A stretch of 64,000 nucleotides of DNA from Terasakiella brassicae (GTDB lineage: Bacteria > Pseudomonadota > Alphaproteobacteria > Rhodospirillales > Terasakiellaceae): contig NZ_BMHV01000011.1 in assembly GCF_014641495.1 (NCBI RefSeq), forward strand, positions 1-64,000. The letters are read 5' to 3'. This document shows, in pieces, positions 8,901 to 17,353 of the stretch (position 1 is the first letter of the stretch; every line of letters begins with the position of its first letter). The notes beneath the pieces are model-generated. The model ran no database searches and was not told where the DNA came from. It saw only the letters and a program-made list of their open reading frames with translations. The position numbers and the translations under genes were made by a program.

Positions 8901-10319
8901 GTGACTGAATTGCCGGAACAGCAAATGGAAGAAGACAAAAGCGTCCAGCCTCAAGTCGAAATTGAGGAAGGCGATGCGTTTGGTCTTGGCGATGAACATG
9001 TTAACGATGTTCGCGAACATTTGCGTGATGGCAACGAAGAAGCCGTTCGAGACCTGTTTGAGGAGCTGCACTACGCGGACGCTGCCGATGTGGTGCAGCA
9101 GCTCAAACCGGAAGACCGGACCAAGGTTCTCCAAATCGTTGGGGATGACCTGGAGCCGGAAGTCTGGTCCGAACTGGATCAGGATATTCTGGAAGAAGTC
9201 GTCTACGAAATTGGCGCCGGTACAGTTGCCAGAGCCTTGGCCGAGATGGACAGTGACGATGCGCTGGCCGTTATCGAAGAACTGGACGAAGAAGACCAAA
9301 AAGAAGTTCTGGAAGCCATGCCGCATGGGGAACGCGCGGTTCTTATGGAAGGTTTGTCCTTTCCCGAAGATTCCGCCGGACGTCTCATGCAGCGCGATTT
9401 GGTGGCGGTCCCGGCTTTCTGGACGGTGGGGGAAACGCTGGATTATTTACGCAGCGATGTGGACCTGCCGGAAGATTTTTATGAAATTTTTGTTGTTGAC
9501 CCAAAACACAAACCCTTAGGGACGGTGCCGCTCAGTCAATTGATGCGTAATAAACGTCCGGTTCGGGTCGGCAATTTGATGGAAGAACAACTGACAACCA
9601 TTCCGGTTGGCACCGATCAGGAAGAAGTTGCCTTTATCTTCCGTGACCGTGATCTGGTTTCAGCCCCTGTTGTTGATGACAATGGGCGTCTGTTGGGTGT
9701 GATCACAATCGATGACGTTGTTGACGTTATTGATGAAGAACACGAAGAAGATATCATGCGTATGGGGGGGGTCACGCAGGATGAATTTTACAGTTCCGCG
9801 CTTGATGCCGCCAAATCCCGTGTCTGGTGGCTGGTTGTCAATCTGGGGACGGCGATTGTTGCCTCGATGGTGATCGGTCTCTTTAGTGCGACGATTGAAC
9901 AACTCGTGGCCTTGGCCGTTCTTATGCCGATTGTGGCCTCGATGGGGGGGAATGCGGGCACACAAACCCTGACAATTGCGGTACGTGCCATTGCCATGAA
10001 AGAATTGACCCCTGCAAACGCCATGCGCGTTGTCGGGAAAGAAATTGCGGTGGGGGCAATGAATGGTGTGATTTTTGCCATTCTTATTGGTCTGGCGACA
10101 TGGGCCTGGTTTCAAGATCCGGCCTTGGCATCCGTCATTGCGGTGGCGATGATCGTCAATATGGTTGTTGCCGGTCTTGCGGGCGCGTTAATTCCAGTCG
10201 CGCTTGACCGATATGGGGCAGACCCTGCAATCTCGTCCTCTGTTTTTTTGACAACAGTGACCGATGTTGTCGGCTTTTTTGCATTTCTTGGGCTTGCCGC
10301 CCTGTTTTTGCTTGGTTAA
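8901..10319 (+). CDS. mgtE: Magnesium transporter MgtE
   Basis: A 472-residue MgtE. It has a long acidic N-terminal MgtE_N superhelical domain (about residues 30-150, many Glu/Asp and Leu), a pair of CBS domains (about 155-280, with VVDDNGRLLGVITIDDVVDVI) that sense cytosolic magnesium, and a C-terminal membrane domain of five helices from about 300. The membrane part contains LMPIVASMGGNAGTQTL, the pore-lining signature of the family. The start is GTG at 8901; the ATG four bases earlier is out of frame and stops at once. GGAG lies 9 bases upstream. Confidence 0.93.
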   Translation: MTELPEQQMEEDKSVQPQVEIEEGDAFGLGDEHVNDVREHLRDGNEEAVRDLFEELHYADAADVVQQLKPEDRTKVLQIVGDDLEPEVWSELDQDILEEVVYEIGAGTVARALAEMDSDDALAVIEELDEEDQKEVLEAMPHGERAVLMEGLSFPEDSAGRLMQRDLVAVPAFWTVGETLDYLRSDVDLPEDFYEIFVVDPKHKPLGTVPLSQLMRNKRPVRVGNLMEEQLTTIPVGTDQEEVAFIFRDRDLVSAPVVDDNGRLLGVITIDDVVDVIDEEHEEDIMRMGGVTQDEFYSSALDAAKSRVWWLVVNLGTAIVASMVIGLFSATIEQLVALAVLMPIVASMGGNAGTQTLTIAVRAIAMKELTPANAMRVVGKEIAVGAMNGVIFAILIGLATWAWFQDPALASVIAVAMIVNMVVAGLAGALIPVALDRYGADPAISSSVFLTTVTDVVGFFAFLGLAALFLLG

Positions 10320-10353
10320 TCTGTCTGAAGCGTTCTGAATTGAAAGAAAACTA

Positions 10354-10375
10354 TTTACGTTTACGTAAAGGTTAA
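10354..10375 (+). promoter_or_regulatory. LiuR-type operator / promoter of the MerR-family regulator gene
   Basis: The 22-bp site contains TTTACGTTTACGTAAAG, matching the two stronger copies at 10985 and 13048. It spans a possible promoter with -35 TTTACG, a 17-bp spacer and -10 TAATGT at 10377-10382. Transcription would then start only a few bases before the ATG at 10392. Its position suggests autoregulation. Confidence 0.7.
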
Positions 10376-10391
10376 GTAATGTTTTGGCGTT

Positions 10392-10784
10392 ATGACAGAA
10401 AAAAGACAGAAAACATATAGCATCACAGATTTGTCCAAAGAGTTTGACATCACGACTCGGACAATCCGCTTTTATGAAGATAAAGGCCTGATCTCTCCGG
10501 CCCGCGAAGGGCAGAGACGGATTTATTCATCGCGTGACCGTGTTCGCCTGCGTTTGATTATGCGGGGGAAACGGCTGGGTTTTGCTTTATCCGAAATTCA
10601 GGAATTGATTGATCTTTATGATACGGATCGTTCTGAAGTGATGCAGTTGCAGGTTTTCTTAAAACGCATTCAAAGTCGCCGCGATGCTTTGTCCCAGCAA
10701 CAACAGGATATTACGGCAATGCTGTCTGAGCTGGAGACACTGGAAGAACAGTGTTCTGGATTGTTGAAGCAAAAACAACGTTAA
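10392..10784 (+). CDS. liuR: MerR-family transcriptional regulator, LiuR-like
   Basis: A 130-residue MerR-family protein. The winged helix-turn-helix is at the N-terminus (YSITDLSKEFDITTRTIRFYEDKGLI, about residues 9-35), with the wing at RRIYSSRDRVRLRLI, followed by a C-terminal dimerisation coiled coil rich in Gln, Leu and Glu. It lacks the Cys residues of metal-sensing MerR proteins. In proteobacteria LiuR controls leucine and isovalerate catabolism genes. Here the assignment rests on neighbourhood: its own promoter, the thioesterase pair and the liu operon 2.4 kb downstream share one palindrome. The ligand is not evident. The ribosome-binding site is poor and the predicted leader is extremely short. 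Confidence 0.82.
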   Translation: MTEKRQKTYSITDLSKEFDITTRTIRFYEDKGLISPAREGQRRIYSSRDRVRLRLIMRGKRLGFALSEIQELIDLYDTDRSEVMQLQVFLKRIQSRRDALSQQQQDITAMLSELETLEEQCSGLLKQKQR

Positions 10785-10810
10785 TCATAATCTTATCCCG
10801 AATCCGCGTT

Positions 10811-10950
10811 AAATAATTGACCCAAGGCCGTCATCCCGCGCTTGATGCGGGATCCATTTAAAATCAATGGATTAGATGTTACTCATTGGACAAAGATGGA
10901 TCCCCGATCAGGGTCGGGGATGACAGTTTAAGGGCTTTGTCAATAATCTG
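10811..10950 (-). repeat. 140-bp palindromic repeat (minus orientation relative to the 47.7 kb copy)
   Basis: Read on the minus strand this sequence matches 47689-47829 with only a few differences. It includes outer CAG(A/G)TTATTGACAAAG, an inner palindrome built on CCCCGACCCTGATCGGGGAT and a second palindrome GATCCCGCATCAAGCGCGGGAT. It lacks the last 25 bases of the other copy. Immediately beyond the CAG end, on the plus strand, lie GGCAAG / CTTGC and seven T residues (10951-10974), a weak terminator-like hairpin. It carries no reading frame and looks like a non-autonomous REP/MITE-type element. Confidence 0.8.
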
Positions 10951-10984
10951 GGCAAGTGTTCTTGCTCTTTTTTTGTGCATATTA

Positions 10985-11006
10985 TTGACGTTTACGTAAA
11001 CGTAAA
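10985..11006 (+). promoter_or_regulatory. LiuR-type operator over the thioesterase promoter
   Basis: The palindromic core GACGTTTACGTAAACG is identical to that ahead of the liu operon. The first six bases serve as -35 (TTGACG); 17 bp later comes -10 TAACAT (11008-11013). The operator therefore fills the spacer, the usual binding position of MerR-family proteins, but with a standard 17-bp spacing that suits repression rather than spacer-untwisting activation. Confidence 0.82.
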
Positions 11007-11030
11007 CTAACATGGTGAGGTTAACAAAAA

Positions 11031-11498
11031 ATGGACCGTGAGAGAATGAGCGTTATTAACAGCAGCAATCCCCCCTTGACACATCGCAGTACCGTTCAGC
11101 AATGGGAATGTGACCATATGGGGCATTTGAATGTCCGTCACTATATGGCGAAATTTGATGATGCCGCTTGGACTTTTTTGTCCATGCTGGGATTGACCAA
11201 TCATTATTTTCAGGAATGTCAGGCCGGTGTGGCTGCCGTTGATCATCATGTGACCTATAAACGGGAATTGATGCCCGGTGATTGCGTTGAAATTCACACC
11301 AAGCTTGCGTTGTTGGACGGACGAAAATTCAAGCTGATTCATGAGATGACCCATAGTGTGAGTGGTGAGGTTGCGGCAAGCTGCGAATTGTTCGGTGTTC
11401 ATATGGACCGTCAGGAAAGGCGTGCTGTTCCTTTCCCCGATCATATCCTTGCAGCAGGTCAAAAATATTTAACTGTGCAGGAAGAAGCCGCGCAATAA
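11031..11498 (+). CDS. Hotdog-fold acyl-CoA thioesterase (4HBT type)
   Basis: A 155-residue single hotdog domain. The N-terminal part reads WECDHMGHLNVRHYMAKFDDA (Asp28 to about residue 45), the D-x-x-x-H-x-N pattern of 4-hydroxybenzoyl-CoA-type thioesterases, followed by a GDCVEIHTKLALLDGRKFKLIHEM beta-sheet section. Such enzymes hydrolyse acyl-CoA esters and often relieve CoA trapping. The promoter has a LiuR-type operator, so its substrate is probably a branched-chain or pathway acyl-CoA (inference). GGTGAGG lies 10 bases before the ATG; an alternative ATG is five codons inside. The next thioesterase follows after 22 bp. Confidence 0.82.
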   Translation: MDRERMSVINSSNPPLTHRSTVQQWECDHMGHLNVRHYMAKFDDAAWTFLSMLGLTNHYFQECQAGVAAVDHHVTYKRELMPGDCVEIHTKLALLDGRKFKLIHEMTHSVSGEVAASCELFGVHMDRQERRAVPFPDHILAAGQKYLTVQEEAAQ

Positions 11499-11520
11499 AC
11501 CAGAAAGGGAGGTTCGCATT

Positions 11521-11955
11521 ATGGACTTAACACCCAAAAGCGAGAATTATGTAGAGCTTGTTCAAAAGGCATTCGATACGCAGGGCTTTATGAAATATCT
11601 TGGTGTTGAAATTGCGGAATTGCGCCCCGGTTATTGCGAACTTCATCTGCCCTTTAAGCCAGAACTGGACCAGCATCATGGTTATTTTCATGGGGGGGTG
11701 ATTGGCTCGCTCGCGGATGTGTCCGGTGGCTTTGCCGGGTTTAGCTTGCTGCCAGAAGGTCAGGCCATGTTGACTGTCGAATATAAATTAAACATTATCG
11801 CCCCCGGTGCCGGGGATTTTCTAAAAGGGACCGGGCGCGTTGTTAAAGCCGGGCGCACACTGACCGTGACGGAAATCGACGTGTTTGGTGTCAGGGACGG
11901 GGTCGAAACACAATGTGCAACGGCTATTCAAACCCTGATGGCTGTATCGGCTTAG
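11521..11955 (+). CDS. PaaI-family acyl-CoA thioesterase
   Basis: A 144-residue hotdog protein of the PaaI/YigI type. The signature YFHGGVIGSLADVSGGFA (residues 55-72) includes the HGG loop and the catalytic Asp66, and the second half has the standard VEYKLNIIAPGAGD strand pairing. PaaI enzymes remove acyl groups from CoA to recover free CoA in degradation pathways. It is the second gene of a two-gene unit behind the LiuR-type operator, with GGGAGG upstream of its ATG. The stop overlaps by 4 bp the end of the convergent solute-binding-protein gene. Confidence 0.85.
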   Translation: MDLTPKSENYVELVQKAFDTQGFMKYLGVEIAELRPGYCELHLPFKPELDQHHGYFHGGVIGSLADVSGGFAGFSLLPEGQAMLTVEYKLNIIAPGAGDFLKGTGRVVKAGRTLTVTEIDVFGVRDGVETQCATAIQTLMAVSA

Positions 11956-12677
11956 TTGGTGATCAGGCGCGACTTTTCAGCAGGCACTTGCATCTTTTCA
12001 CTTATTTCTGCAAAGGGCTTGTGTTTCTCAATGTGCTGATCAAACAGCATGATAAACTTGCGATATCCCTCCTGCGTATAATGATATAAGGGGGCGCTGT
12101 GTACTTGTTGAAAAGCGATGGGCGGCGGTGACAGTACATTCTTTTCGGTTTTCAGGCGGATGGCCGTTCCGCTTGCCAGAAAACCGGCAATTTTCCCGCT
12201 GTTGTAGGCCTTGAGAAGATTGGTTGTGTTGTGAAATGCAGAAAATCTTTTCCCTTTTGCATAGCCTTCCTGCCACAGGATTCCTTTCACATACCCAAAG
12301 GGCCGCTGATCTGTTTCTTTATAATCAGGTGCGACCCAGAGGTAACTGTAGAGTTGAAGAACCGGATGGTGCGAACGCAAAAACGGCCGCTGGTATTTTT
12401 CTTCAACAAGGGTAAGGCGAAAGGCTTCCGCATCAATTTGTCCTTGATTAAAGGATGACAAGGCGCGACGTCCCGGCAAGGCAATAAATTTTGATGAACA
12501 ACCGAGGTCTTGATAAATTTGGCGCATGGTTGGCAGCGTTAATTTGCTTAGTGCATTTTCTTCAATGTAAGCAATGCGTTGCGGGCAAAAGCCTTGTGCA
12601 GGCGAAACGGTTGCCCAAATACCAATGTATAGTAGGGCAAATGCAAACCGTTTTATCCATGTAAGGTGCTTTGCCAT
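11952..12677 (-). CDS. Periplasmic solute-binding-like protein (SBP family 3 type)
   Basis: A 241-residue secreted protein. A Sec signal peptide covers about residues 1-29 (basic start, hydrophobic core FALLYIGIWATVSPAQG). The mature part resembles amino-acid-type extracellular solute-binding proteins with LTLPTMRQIYQDLGC, a lipid-poor first lobe and a return strand. It lacks an associated permease or ATPase here. Stand-alone proteins of this kind are common in Rhodospirillales and need not be transporters. It is transcribed convergently to the thioesterases and divergently from the liu operon; the ligand is unknown. Confidence 0.62.
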   Translation of the reverse strand: MAKHLTWIKRFAFALLYIGIWATVSPAQGFCPQRIAYIEENALSKLTLPTMRQIYQDLGCSSKFIALPGRRALSSFNQGQIDAEAFRLTLVEEKYQRPFLRSHHPVLQLYSYLWVAPDYKETDQRPFGYVKGILWQEGYAKGKRFSAFHNTTNLLKAYNSGKIAGFLASGTAIRLKTEKNVLSPPPIAFQQVHSAPLYHYTQEGYRKFIMLFDQHIEKHKPFAEISEKMQVPAEKSRLITN

Positions 12678-13169
12678 GTTGATTTAAATGGGGATGTTGC
12701 GGTTGTAATGCAACTAAAAACAAAAACGGGAATATCGCCAGCATAGCCAATTAACCATGTTTTATATATGGTTAATTAAGTGCTTTGACAAATAAGGCCT
12801 TGTTTCCCTTATGAAAAAAAACCACCCAAAGTGGCGTTTCTGTGCGTTTCTGTGCGTTTTTGATGTTGAAATTGAATCGAAGGCCTCTTGAAGAATCGAA
12901 ATTGATCTCAGGCTAATTTAATGTGAAGGACATATTCGTTGTCTTGAAGAAAAGCGATCATGGTTTCCTTGTTTATATAAACAAAAGGATTTCTAAGCCG
13001 TTAGCCAAGAGATTTTGCGCTGTAAAGCAAAAATTTCTAAATTTAAGTTGACGTTTACGTAAACGTTAATTACTTTTGAGGCAGATTTAAACAGGGAACA
13101 ACTGGCGCCAGAGCGTTGGAAAAATGCGCTGCCGGTTATTTTTAACTCTCAGGGAAATGGGAAAGAGCA
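12678..13169. other. 492-bp intergenic region upstream of the leucine operon
   Basis: No credible gene is present. The part near the solute-binding-protein gene is AT-rich. At 12833-12858 the unit TGTGCGTTTC occurs about two and a half times in tandem, just after a small CCAC/GTGG hairpin. The part near liuA holds the operator and promoter at 13048-13076 and an untranslated leader of about 85 bases with GGGAAA ahead of the liuA ATG. Confidence 0.6.
13048..13069 (+). promoter_or_regulatory. LiuR-type operator over the leucine operon promoter
   Basis: The site is a near-perfect 22-bp palindrome with core GACGTTTACGTAAACG and flanking TT/AA. It overlaps a promoter: -35 TTGACG (13048-13053), 17-bp spacer, -10 TACTTT (13071-13076). 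The arrangement matches that at 10985 and, less exactly, at 10354. Confidence 0.85.
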
Positions 13170-14342
13170 ATGAGCTTTGTAGAGTATCCGTCTTTAAACT
13201 TTAATCTTGGTGAAACGGCAGACATGATCCGCGATACGGTTCGTTCGTTTGCACAGGAAGAAATTGCACCAATCGCAGAAAAAACCGATTTGGAAAACTC
13301 TTTCCCTAATCATATGTGGCCGCGTTTTGGTGAGTTGGGCCTGCTGGGGATTACGGTTGATGAAGAATACGGCGGGGCAGGTCTGGGGTATCTGGAACAT
13401 ATCATTGCGATGGAAGAAATCAGCCGGGCTTCTGCCTCCATCGGTTTGTCATACGGCGCACATTCCAACTTGTGTGTGAACCAGATCAGTCGCAACGGAA
13501 ATGAAGAACAAAAAAAGAAATACTTGCCCAAACTGATCTCCGGTGAACATATCGGTGCCTTGGCAATGTCTGAGCCGGGCGCCGGATCCGACGTGGTCTC
13601 TATGCGCTTGAAGGCGGAAAAGAAAGGGGATCGTTTTATTCTGAACGGGAATAAAATGTGGATCACCAACGGCCCGGATGCCGATACATTGGTTGTTTAT
13701 GCCAAAACCGATATGGATGCTGGCCCCAAAGGCATTACGGCCTTTATCATTGAAAAAGGTTTCAAAGGTTTTTCAACGGCGCAAAAACTCGACAAACTCG
13801 GTATGCGCGGATCAAACACTTGCGAGCTGGTTTTTCAGGATTGCGAAGTGCCGGAAGAAAATATTCTGGGTGAATTGAACAAGGGCGTTCGCGTTTTGAT
13901 GTCCGGTCTGGATTATGAACGTGCGGTTCTGGCTGGTGGTCCGACAGGGATTATGATGGCGTGTATGGATGTGGTTGTGCCTTATATCCACGAGCGCAAG
14001 CAATTCAACCAGTCTATCGGTGAATTCCAGCTCATTCAGGGCAAGGTTGCCGATATGTATTCCACCATGAATGCGTGTCGTGCTTATGTCTATGCGGTTG
14101 GGGCGGCTTGTTCGCGCGGGGAAACCACCCGTAAAGATGCCGCCGGTGTTATTCTTTATTCTGCTGAAAAAGCCACGCAAATGGCCTTGGATGCTATTCA
14201 AATTCTGGGTGGCAATGGTTACATCAATGAATATCCGACAGGTCGCCTGTTGCGGGATGCCAAACTGTACGAAATTGGTGCAGGGACAAGTGAAATCCGC
14301 CGTATGCTGATCGGTCGTGAACTGTTTAACGAAACGAAATAA
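13170..14342 (+). CDS. liuA: Isovaleryl-CoA dehydrogenase
   Basis: The first step of leucine catabolism after the branched-chain oxoacid dehydrogenase: an FAD enzyme converting isovaleryl-CoA to 3-methylcrotonyl-CoA. The 390-residue protein has the acyl-CoA dehydrogenase signatures [16 protein letters not shown] and [14 protein letters not shown]. The base is at the isovaleryl-specific position, Glu250 in [13 protein letters not shown], and the C-terminal motif is GAGTSEIRR, where other acyl-CoA dehydrogenases carry the catalytic Glu. This position distinguishes it from short- and medium-chain enzymes. It is the first gene of the operon controlled by the palindrome about 100 bp upstream. Confidence 0.95.
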   Translation: MSFVEYPSLNFNLGETADMIRDTVRSFAQEEIAPIAEKTDLENSFPNHMWPRFGELGLLGITVDEEYGGAGLGYLEHIIAMEEISRASASIGLSYGAHSNLCVNQISRNGNEEQKKKYLPKLISGEHIGALAMSEPGAGSDVVSMRLKAEKKGDRFILNGNKMWITNGPDADTLVVYAKTDMDAGPKGITAFIIEKGFKGFSTAQKLDKLGMRGSNTCELVFQDCEVPEENILGELNKGVRVLMSGLDYERAVLAGGPTGIMMACMDVVVPYIHERKQFNQSIGEFQLIQGKVADMYSTMNACRAYVYAVGAACSRGETTRKDAAGVILYSAEKATQMALDAIQILGGNGYINEYPTGRLLRDAKLYEIGAGTSEIRRMLIGRELFNETK

Positions 14343-14359
14343 TCTGGAGAATACTCAAC

Positions 14360-15547
14360 ATGTCAAACGATCCTATTGTCATTGTCGGTTCTGCGCGTAC
14401 ACCTATGGGCGGGATGCAAGGCGATTTTTCCGAATTGGTGGCGTCTGAACTGGGTGCGCAGGCCATCAAGGCTGCTGTCGAGCGTTCCGGCGTGGATGCA
14501 AAAGACGTGGGCGAAGTGATCTTCGGGAACGTTCTGGGTGCAGGTCAGGGGCAAGCCCCTGCGCGTCAAGCTGCCCTAGGTGCTGGCCTGGAGTTGAAAA
14601 CAGGCTGCACCACGATCAACAAGATGTGTGGGTCCGGTATGAAAGCCGCCATGTTGGCCCATGACCTGTTGAAAGCGGGTGTCAATGACGTGATGGTTGC
14701 CGGTGGTATGGAAAGCATGACAAATGCGCCTTACCTGTTGCCCAAGGCACGCGGCGGGATGCGTCTGGGTCACGGCGAAGTGAAAGACCACATGTTCCTT
14801 GACGGTCTGGAAGATGCCTATGACAAAGGTCGTTTGATGGGGACGTTTGCTGAAGAATGTGCACAGTCTTATCAGTTTACCCGCGAAGAACAGGATGATT
14901 TTGCCATTCGTTCGTTAAGCCGGGCAAATGCGGCCATTCAAGATGGTTCCTTCAAAGGCGAGATTACCCCGGTTACAATTAAGTCCCGTAAAGGCGAAAA
15001 GGTTGTTGAAATTGACGAGCAACCGGGCAAAGCCATGCCGGAAAAAATCCCGACACTGCGTCCTGCTTTTGCCAAAGACGGCACAGTCACGGCGGCAAAT
15101 TCGTCTTCTATTTCAGATGGTGCGGCGGCATTGGTGATGATGCGCCAGTCTGAAGCAGAAAAACGGGGCCTGAAACCGTTGGCGCGTGTTGTGGGGCATT
15201 CAACCCATGCGCAGGAACCGAACCTGTTCACAACAGCACCTGTTTTCGCCATGAAAGATCTGTTGTCTAAAATCGGTTGGTCCAAGGATGATGTGGACCT
15301 GTGGGAAATCAACGAAGCCTTTGCGGTTGTAACTATGGCTGCGATCCGTGACCTTGAACTGGATGCGGACAAAGTCAACGTCCATGGTGGGGCCTGTGCC
15401 TTAGGTCACCCGATCGGCGCATCCGGTGCACGTGTGATTGTGACCTTGCTGGCAGCTCTTGAAAAATACGGCAAGACCAAAGGGGTAGCGTCCTTGTGCA
15501 TTGGCGGTGGTGAAGCAACCGCTATGGCCTTTGAACGCATCGCATAA
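14360..15547 (+). CDS. Acetyl-CoA C-acetyltransferase (thiolase)
   Basis: A 395-residue thiolase II. The nucleophile Cys90 is in INKMCGSGMKA, the conserved NEAF motif precedes the C-terminal third, and the catalytic pair is His350 (GHPIGASGAR) and Cys380 (LCIGGGEA). In the leucine route it would split acetoacetyl-CoA, formed from acetoacetate by a CoA-transferase or synthetase, into two acetyl-CoA; it may equally act in polyhydroxybutyrate metabolism as PhaA. Its place as second gene, 17 bp after liuA, is consistent with the former. The ATG is preceded by TGGAGA. Confidence 0.93.
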   Translation: MSNDPIVIVGSARTPMGGMQGDFSELVASELGAQAIKAAVERSGVDAKDVGEVIFGNVLGAGQGQAPARQAALGAGLELKTGCTTINKMCGSGMKAAMLAHDLLKAGVNDVMVAGGMESMTNAPYLLPKARGGMRLGHGEVKDHMFLDGLEDAYDKGRLMGTFAEECAQSYQFTREEQDDFAIRSLSRANAAIQDGSFKGEITPVTIKSRKGEKVVEIDEQPGKAMPEKIPTLRPAFAKDGTVTAANSSSISDGAAALVMMRQSEAEKRGLKPLARVVGHSTHAQEPNLFTTAPVFAMKDLLSKIGWSKDDVDLWEINEAFAVVTMAAIRDLELDADKVNVHGGACALGHPIGASGARVIVTLLAALEKYGKTKGVASLCIGGGEATAMAFERIA

Positions 15548-15583
15548 CATCAGTAATGAACCTGTGGGAATAGAGTCAATCAA

Positions 15584-16720
15584 ATGATTCTGAATGAAGA
15601 ACAAACATTGATCCGCGATATGGTGCGTAATTTCGCCCAAGATCGCATTGCCCCGAATGCCCGTGAGTGGGAGGCCAACGAGGCCTTCCCACCCGAGATT
15701 TTTGCAGAGATGGCAGAGCTTGGCCTGATGGGGATGGTTGCCCCGGCAGAGATTGGCGGATCGGAAATCGGCTATGTCGGACTTGCACTGGCACTTGAAG
15801 AAATAGCCGCCGGAGACGGTGCTTTAAGTACGGTTCTTTCTGTCCATAATTCAGTGGGTTATGGGCCGATTTTAAAGTTTGGCAATAACGAGCAAAAAGA
15901 AAAATTCCTTGCCCCGATGGTCGCGGGGGAGAAGCTTGGATGTTTTGCTTTAACTGAGCCTCATACGGGGTCTGACGCCTCTGCTTTGAAGTGTCGGGCA
16001 AAGCGTGATGGTGATCATTATGTACTTAACGGAACCAAGCAATTTATCACCTCTGGTAAAATTGGCGATACGCTCATTGCATTTGCCGTAACAGATCCGG
16101 ATAAAGGCGGGAAGGGAATTTCTGCCTTTATCGTGCCGACAGATACACCCGGTTATATCGTTTCCAGCCTTGAACACAAGATGGGACAGAAGGCATCGGA
16201 TACCGCACAAATCGTTTTTGAAGATATGCGTATTCCGGCTGAAAACCTGTTGGGTGAAGAAGGCATGGGCTATAAAATTGCCCTGTCCAATCTGGAAAGC
16301 GGTCGCATCGGGATTGCGTCACAATGTGTCGGTATGGCACGTGCCGCGTTGGATGCCGCTGTTGAATATGCCAAAGAACGCGTTGCCTTTGGTAAACCGA
16401 TCTGTGAACATCAGGCGATTGCGTTTAAACTGGCTGATATGGCAACGCAGGTACATGCGGCCCGTCAGATGGTTTTGCATGCCGCAAGCCTGAAGGATGC
16501 GGATCAGCCGTGTCTGAAAGAAGCCTCTATGGCGAAAGTCTTTGCTTCTGAAATGGCGGAACGTGTGTGTTCCGATGCCATTCAGGTCTTTGGCGGATAT
16601 GGCTATTCGTCCGAGTTTCCGGTGGAAAAATATTATCGTGATGTTCGGATTTGCCAAATCTACGAAGGTACCAGTGAAGTTCAAAAAATTGTCATCAGCC
16701 GCGCCGTGATTAACGGTTGA
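15584..16720 (+). CDS. Acyl-CoA dehydrogenase (short/branched-chain type)
   Basis: A second FAD acyl-CoA dehydrogenase of 378 residues. It has CFALTEPHTGSDASAL for FAD contact and the catalytic Glu361 in QIYEGTSEVQ, the position used by short-chain, medium-chain, isobutyryl- and 2-methylbutyryl-CoA dehydrogenases, in contrast to the liuA product. Likely substrates are butyryl-CoA or the valine/isoleucine acyl-CoAs, giving the operon a wider branched-chain range (inference). It is 36 bp after the thiolase gene and 16 bp before the next gene. The ribosome-binding site is weak (GGGAATAGAG). Confidence 0.92.
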   Translation: MILNEEQTLIRDMVRNFAQDRIAPNAREWEANEAFPPEIFAEMAELGLMGMVAPAEIGGSEIGYVGLALALEEIAAGDGALSTVLSVHNSVGYGPILKFGNNEQKEKFLAPMVAGEKLGCFALTEPHTGSDASALKCRAKRDGDHYVLNGTKQFITSGKIGDTLIAFAVTDPDKGGKGISAFIVPTDTPGYIVSSLEHKMGQKASDTAQIVFEDMRIPAENLLGEEGMGYKIALSNLESGRIGIASQCVGMARAALDAAVEYAKERVAFGKPICEHQAIAFKLADMATQVHAARQMVLHAASLKDADQPCLKEASMAKVFASEMAERVCSDAIQVFGGYGYSSEFPVEKYYRDVRICQIYEGTSEVQKIVISRAVING

Positions 16721-16736
16721 GGATGATGGAACGGAG

Positions 16737-17351
16737 ATGAAAACAGTGGACCCGCGCCCGATCGAGTTTTATTTCGATTTCTCTTCACCTTATGCCTATT
16801 TGACCAGCACATGGATGAATGAACTGGCTGAAAAATATGGTCGTCAGGTGATTTGGCGCCCGATTATGTTGGGCGTTGTGTTTCAAGAGACGGGTATGCG
16901 TCCGCTGTTTCATCAACCGCTTCGCGGCCCTTATGGGGAACGTGATTTTCTGCGAACGGCACGTCTACTAGGTCGTCAAGCTGTTGTTCCAAAAGAGTTT
17001 CCTTATGTCTCGTTAGCGGTGTCACGGGCTTTTTACTGGTTGGAAGATCATCATAATGAGGTGATCTTCGACTTTGCACACGCGGTATTTGCCCGTTATT
17101 TCGAAGATGGAATTGCCCCAACTACGCATGAGGATGTTGCCCGCTTGGCAATTCAGGTCGGTGTTGATCCGGATAAGCTGATTGAAGGGTGCCAAGACCC
17201 GCAAGTTAAGGCGCGCTTAAAAGACGAAACAGCACAAGCAATTGAAAAGGGCGTGTTCGGTGCTCCTTTTATCATTGTTGACGCAGAACCCTTCTGGGGT
17301 AATGATCGCAAAGACCAAATCGAAGAATGGTTGAAAACAGGGGGATGGTAA
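16737..17351 (+). CDS. 2-Hydroxychromene-2-carboxylate isomerase-like protein (DsbA/kappa-GST fold), copy 1
   Basis: A 204-residue thioredoxin-fold protein of the DsbA/2-hydroxychromene-2-carboxylate isomerase family. The N-terminal FYFDFSSPYAYL holds the Ser that activates glutathione in this family in place of the DsbA CxxC. The central helical insertion and C-terminal GVFGAPFIIVDAEPFWGNDR also fit. In naphthalene degraders these enzymes are GSH-dependent isomerases, but their role in leucine operons is unknown. The ATG at 16737 has GGAG directly against it; a GTG at 16746 has GGAG at a better distance and may be the true start. A paralogue follows at once. Confidence 0.85.
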   Translation: MKTVDPRPIEFYFDFSSPYAYLTSTWMNELAEKYGRQVIWRPIMLGVVFQETGMRPLFHQPLRGPYGERDFLRTARLLGRQAVVPKEFPYVSLAVSRAFYWLEDHHNEVIFDFAHAVFARYFEDGIAPTTHEDVARLAIQVGVDPDKLIEGCQDPQVKARLKDETAQAIEKGVFGAPFIIVDAEPFWGNDRKDQIEEWLKTGGW

Positions 17352-17353
17352 AT

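Noticed and set aside
12833-12858. Tandem TGTGCGTTTC units as a CRISPR-like array
   Set aside because: The units are adjacent, 10 bp, about two and a half copies and have no spacers. It is a simple short tandem repeat.
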